A stretch of DNA of 6,719 bases, from positions 1 to 6,719 of the forward strand of contig JAGAYB010000115.1 in the NCBI GenBank assembly GCA_017940705.1. The letters run 5' to 3'. Source of the DNA: Selenomonas sp. GTDB lineage: Bacteria > Bacillota_C > Negativicutes > Selenomonadales > Selenomonadaceae. Shown here piece by piece: positions 4,823 to 6,719 of the stretch (position 1 is the stretch's first letter; each line of letters begins with the position of its first letter). A program made the position numbers and the translations under genes. The notes below the pieces were generated by a model. The model saw only the letters and a program-made list of their open reading frames with translations, did no database searches and was not told the DNA's origin.

Positions 4823-6589
4823 ATGAACCAGCGTGTATTGGATAACCGCTATGAATTACAGGAACTCATTGGCGGCGGCGGCATGGCTGATGTATATAAA
4901 GCTAAAGACCTGCTGCTGGACCGTCCGGTAGCTGTAAAGATATTGCATGAACAATTTAAGCGCGATACAGAATTTATCCAGAAGTTTCATCGGGAGGCTC
5001 AGGCGGCAGCCAGACTGTCTCATCCCAATATTGTCAATATATATGATGTCGGTGTGATGGAAGAATCCCATTACATCGTTATGGAATATGTACCGGGCAG
5101 CACTTTGAAGGACCGCATAAAGGAGGAAGGCCATCTGCAGGTGGAGACGGCTCTCCGGGTAGCCAGGGACATTGCCAGCGCACTGGCGCATGCCCATGCC
5201 AATAATCTGGTACACTGCGATATCAAGCCGCATAATATTTTGATGATGCCTGACGGCAGCGCCAAGGTGGCTGACTTTGGCATTGCCCGGGCGGTGACGG
5301 AATCGACGATGACCTATACGGGCAATGTGGTGGGCTCGGTGCATTATTTTTCGCCCGAACAGGCCAAGGGCACGATGATAACCCCGCGCTCTGATGTGTA
5401 CGCTTTAGGTGTGGTGCTTTATGAGATGCTTACGGGCAAGCTGCCTTTTACCGGGGAAACTCCGGTGGGCATTGCCATGAAACATTTGCAGGAGCAGCCT
5501 GTCCCGGTAAGGCAGCTGGATAATACTATACCGCCGGTGGTCGAAGCGATTGTTTCCCGGATGATGAATAAGGACCCCAACATGAGACCCGGCAGCAAGG
5601 AAATCGTCAACGATATAACGCAGGCGCTGCAAATGCTCGGGGGCGGTTTTTCTCCGGCAGCCAGCGATCCTTATGCTACGCAGATATTGCCACGGGTGCA
5701 GGAAACAACTCCGGCTGCGCGCAGTGAGCGTTATGGCAGCAGCTATGAGAATGAAGAGCCGGTTCCCGAAAAGTCTGTATTCAAATCGAAAAAGTTCATT
5801 GTTGGTCTGGCCATGGTTCTGGTGCTGGGCTTCTTTGTGGGGGCGTTTCTGAGCTTTGGCAAGTTCTGGAGCAATTCTGAGGTGGAAGTACCCGATGTTA
5901 CGGGTAAACAGATGACTCTGGCCAAGCAGATACTTGAAGATAAACGCCTGCGTGTGAAAGTCGATGAGGAATTTGATGCCGAAGTACCTGCCGGGATGGT
6001 CATATCACAAAATCCCGAAGGCGGCTCCAAAGTCAAGGAAGAACGTCTGGTGACCATTAAGGTCAGCAAGGGCGGCGAAAATATCGAAATGCCGGATGTG
6101 CGCGGCCTGAAAAGAGCAGACGCCATCGCTAAGCTGGAGAAGATGGGCTTAAAGGTGGGCCGGATAACAGAGAGAAATTCTGATGATGAAGAGGCCGGCG
6201 TGATTATTGCCAGTGACCCACGGGCAGGTACAAAAGTGACCAAGGGACTAAGCATTGATCTGGTGGTAAGCAAGGGCAAGAAAGAAAAGAAAGCCTCTGT
6301 GCCCGATGTTACGGGACTGCCTCTGGATGCGGCTCGCAAGGCGCTCAGCAACGCCGGCTTTAAGGTAGGCAGTGTGGAAAATAAAGCCAGCAAGCAGGCA
6401 GCCGGGACTGTTATCAGTCAGTCGCCTTCCGGCGGTGCTGAGGCGCTGGCCGGCGAGTCGGTGCACCTGGTAGTGGCTGAGGCTGGCAAGGAAACCGAAG
6501 ATAAGAACAGCAGCAAGGCGGCAGCTAACGGCAGCAGCAAGGACAATGCTGTGACACCCAAACCCAACGAATCAGCTAAAAGCCGCTGA
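4823..6589 (+). CDS. prkC: PASTA-domain Ser/Thr protein kinase (PrkC/PknB/Stk1 family)
   Basis: This transmembrane Hanks-type kinase is expected to sense peptidoglycan fragments or lipid II. Kinase domain (about residues 10-270): glycine loop IGGGGMADV (16-24), ATP-binding K39 in VAVK, helix-C E58, catalytic HCDIKPHN (131-138), DFG (151-153) and SPEQ (177-180). Activation-loop threonines T162, T164 and T166 are likely autophosphorylation sites. In the catalytic loop the usual HRD is H131-C-D133, a non-RD form; D133, K135 and N138 remain, so it should be active. A juxtamembrane linker (about 271-322) and a membrane helix (about 324-346) are followed by three extracellular PASTA repeats (about 354-417, 419-485 and 490-555), each with a PDV(T/R)G start. 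A polar Ser/Lys/Asn tail (556-588) ends it. GGGGGAGG (4806-4813) is the SD, 9 nt upstream. It follows a 71-nt gap with its own promoter candidate. Confidence 0.95.
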   Translation: MNQRVLDNRYELQELIGGGGMADVYKAKDLLLDRPVAVKILHEQFKRDTEFIQKFHREAQAAARLSHPNIVNIYDVGVMEESHYIVMEYVPGSTLKDRIKEEGHLQVETALRVARDIASALAHAHANNLVHCDIKPHNILMMPDGSAKVADFGIARAVTESTMTYTGNVVGSVHYFSPEQAKGTMITPRSDVYALGVVLYEMLTGKLPFTGETPVGIAMKHLQEQPVPVRQLDNTIPPVVEAIVSRMMNKDPNMRPGSKEIVNDITQALQMLGGGFSPAASDPYATQILPRVQETTPAARSERYGSSYENEEPVPEKSVFKSKKFIVGLAMVLVLGFFVGAFLSFGKFWSNSEVEVPDVTGKQMTLAKQILEDKRLRVKVDEEFDAEVPAGMVISQNPEGGSKVKEERLVTIKVSKGGENIEMPDVRGLKRADAIAKLEKMGLKVGRITERNSDDEEAGVIIASDPRAGTKVTKGLSIDLVVSKGKKEKKASVPDVTGLPLDAARKALSNAGFKVGSVENKASKQAAGTVISQSPSGGAEALAGESVHLVVAEAGKETEDKNSSKAAANGSSKDNAVTPKPNESAKSR

Positions 6590-6612
6590 GCTAATGACAG
6601 TGAGGAGCATTT

Positions 6613-6719
6613 ATGCAAACACAGGAAGGCCGTGTGATTAAGGCCTATAACAGCTTTTTCTACGTGCAGACGGAAAACGGGCTGGTCAGCTGCAAGCTGC
6701 GTGGCAAATTTAAAAAGAC
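6613..6719 (+). CDS. rsgA: Ribosome small-subunit GTPase RsgA, N-terminal fragment
   Basis: Only the first 35 codons are in the window and the frame is open to the edge. The peptide starts MQTQEGRVIKAYNSFFYVQT and ends with CKLRGKFKK, which fits the N-terminal OB-fold of RsgA (YloQ/YjeQ): a GxIIKxxxGFYYV-like strand, then a CxxRGxFRK-like strand. RsgA is a circularly permuted GTPase that helps late maturation of the 30S subunit. AGGAG (6603-6607) lies 5 nt before the ATG. It follows the kinase gene after 23 nt with no terminator, so they are probably co-transcribed. The PP2C/kinase/rsgA neighbourhood is common in Firmicutes and supports the call. The GTPase motifs lie beyond the window and cannot be checked. 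Confidence 0.85.
   Translation, partial: MQTQEGRVIKAYNSFFYVQTENGLVSCKLRGKFKK

Noticed and set aside
5891..6315. Identical 14-mers CCCGATGTTACGGG at 5891-5904 and 6302-6315
   Set aside because: Both encode the conserved PDVTG start of PASTA repeats, so protein repeat conservation explains them. They are not a DNA-level repeat.
5743..6393. Antisense ORF of 216 codons opposite the transmembrane and PASTA part of the kinase
   Set aside because: It is Ser/Thr/Leu-rich low-complexity sequence arising from the complement of the repeated PASTA codons. The sense strand is certain.

Overview
The window holds a compact, co-directional (+ strand) cell-wall signalling and synthesis cluster. The order is a DUF3662-FHA protein (FhaA-like), a membrane-anchored FHA protein (FhaB-like), a PP2C Ser/Thr phosphatase, a SEDS glycosyltransferase (FtsW/RodA/SpoVE family), a short class B penicillin-binding protein, a PASTA-domain Ser/Thr kinase, and the first 35 codons of the ribosome-maturation GTPase RsgA. 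No mobile element, CRISPR array, rRNA or tRNA was recognised.

The moderate GC content, strong Shine-Dalgarno sequences and the phosphatase/PASTA kinase/rsgA association point to a Firmicutes-type bacterium. The FHA-FHA-PP2C-SEDS-PBP-kinase order is the one known from the mycobacterial fhaA-fhaB-pstP-rodA-pbpA-pknA-pknB locus. Finding it joined to rsgA suggests a Negativicute (Selenomonas-like). That placement is inference from gene order and sequence style, not from a database search.

Layout: positions 1-180 are a structured leader with several nested inverted repeats, a plausible sigma-A promoter (perfect TATAAT at 135-140) and a strong SD before the first gene. Positions 181-4751 hold five genes with no gaps: stop codons abut or overlap the next start (TGA|GTG, an overlapping or 5-nt gap start, ATGA, and an 8-bp overlap), so they are probably one translationally coupled operon. 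Positions 4752-4822 form the only sizeable internal gap. It carries the -10 half of a second good promoter (TTTACA-17-TAAAAT, with its -35 in the end of the PBP gene) and a 9-bp inverted repeat around the -10 element. The kinase follows at 4823-6589, then a 23-nt gap and rsgA running off the window.

How the parts fit: the extracellular PASTA repeats of the kinase are expected to sense peptidoglycan fragments or lipid II. The cytoplasmic kinase domain phosphorylates threonines, the PP2C enzyme reverses this, and the two FHA proteins read phosphothreonine and bring partners together. The SEDS/PBP pair is the polymerase/transpeptidase output. The system is of a known type. The parts that deserve a second look are the structured leader, the separate promoter and possible operator of the kinase, the non-RD (HCD) catalytic loop, the altered FHA loop in FhaB, and the actinobacterial-style gene order.
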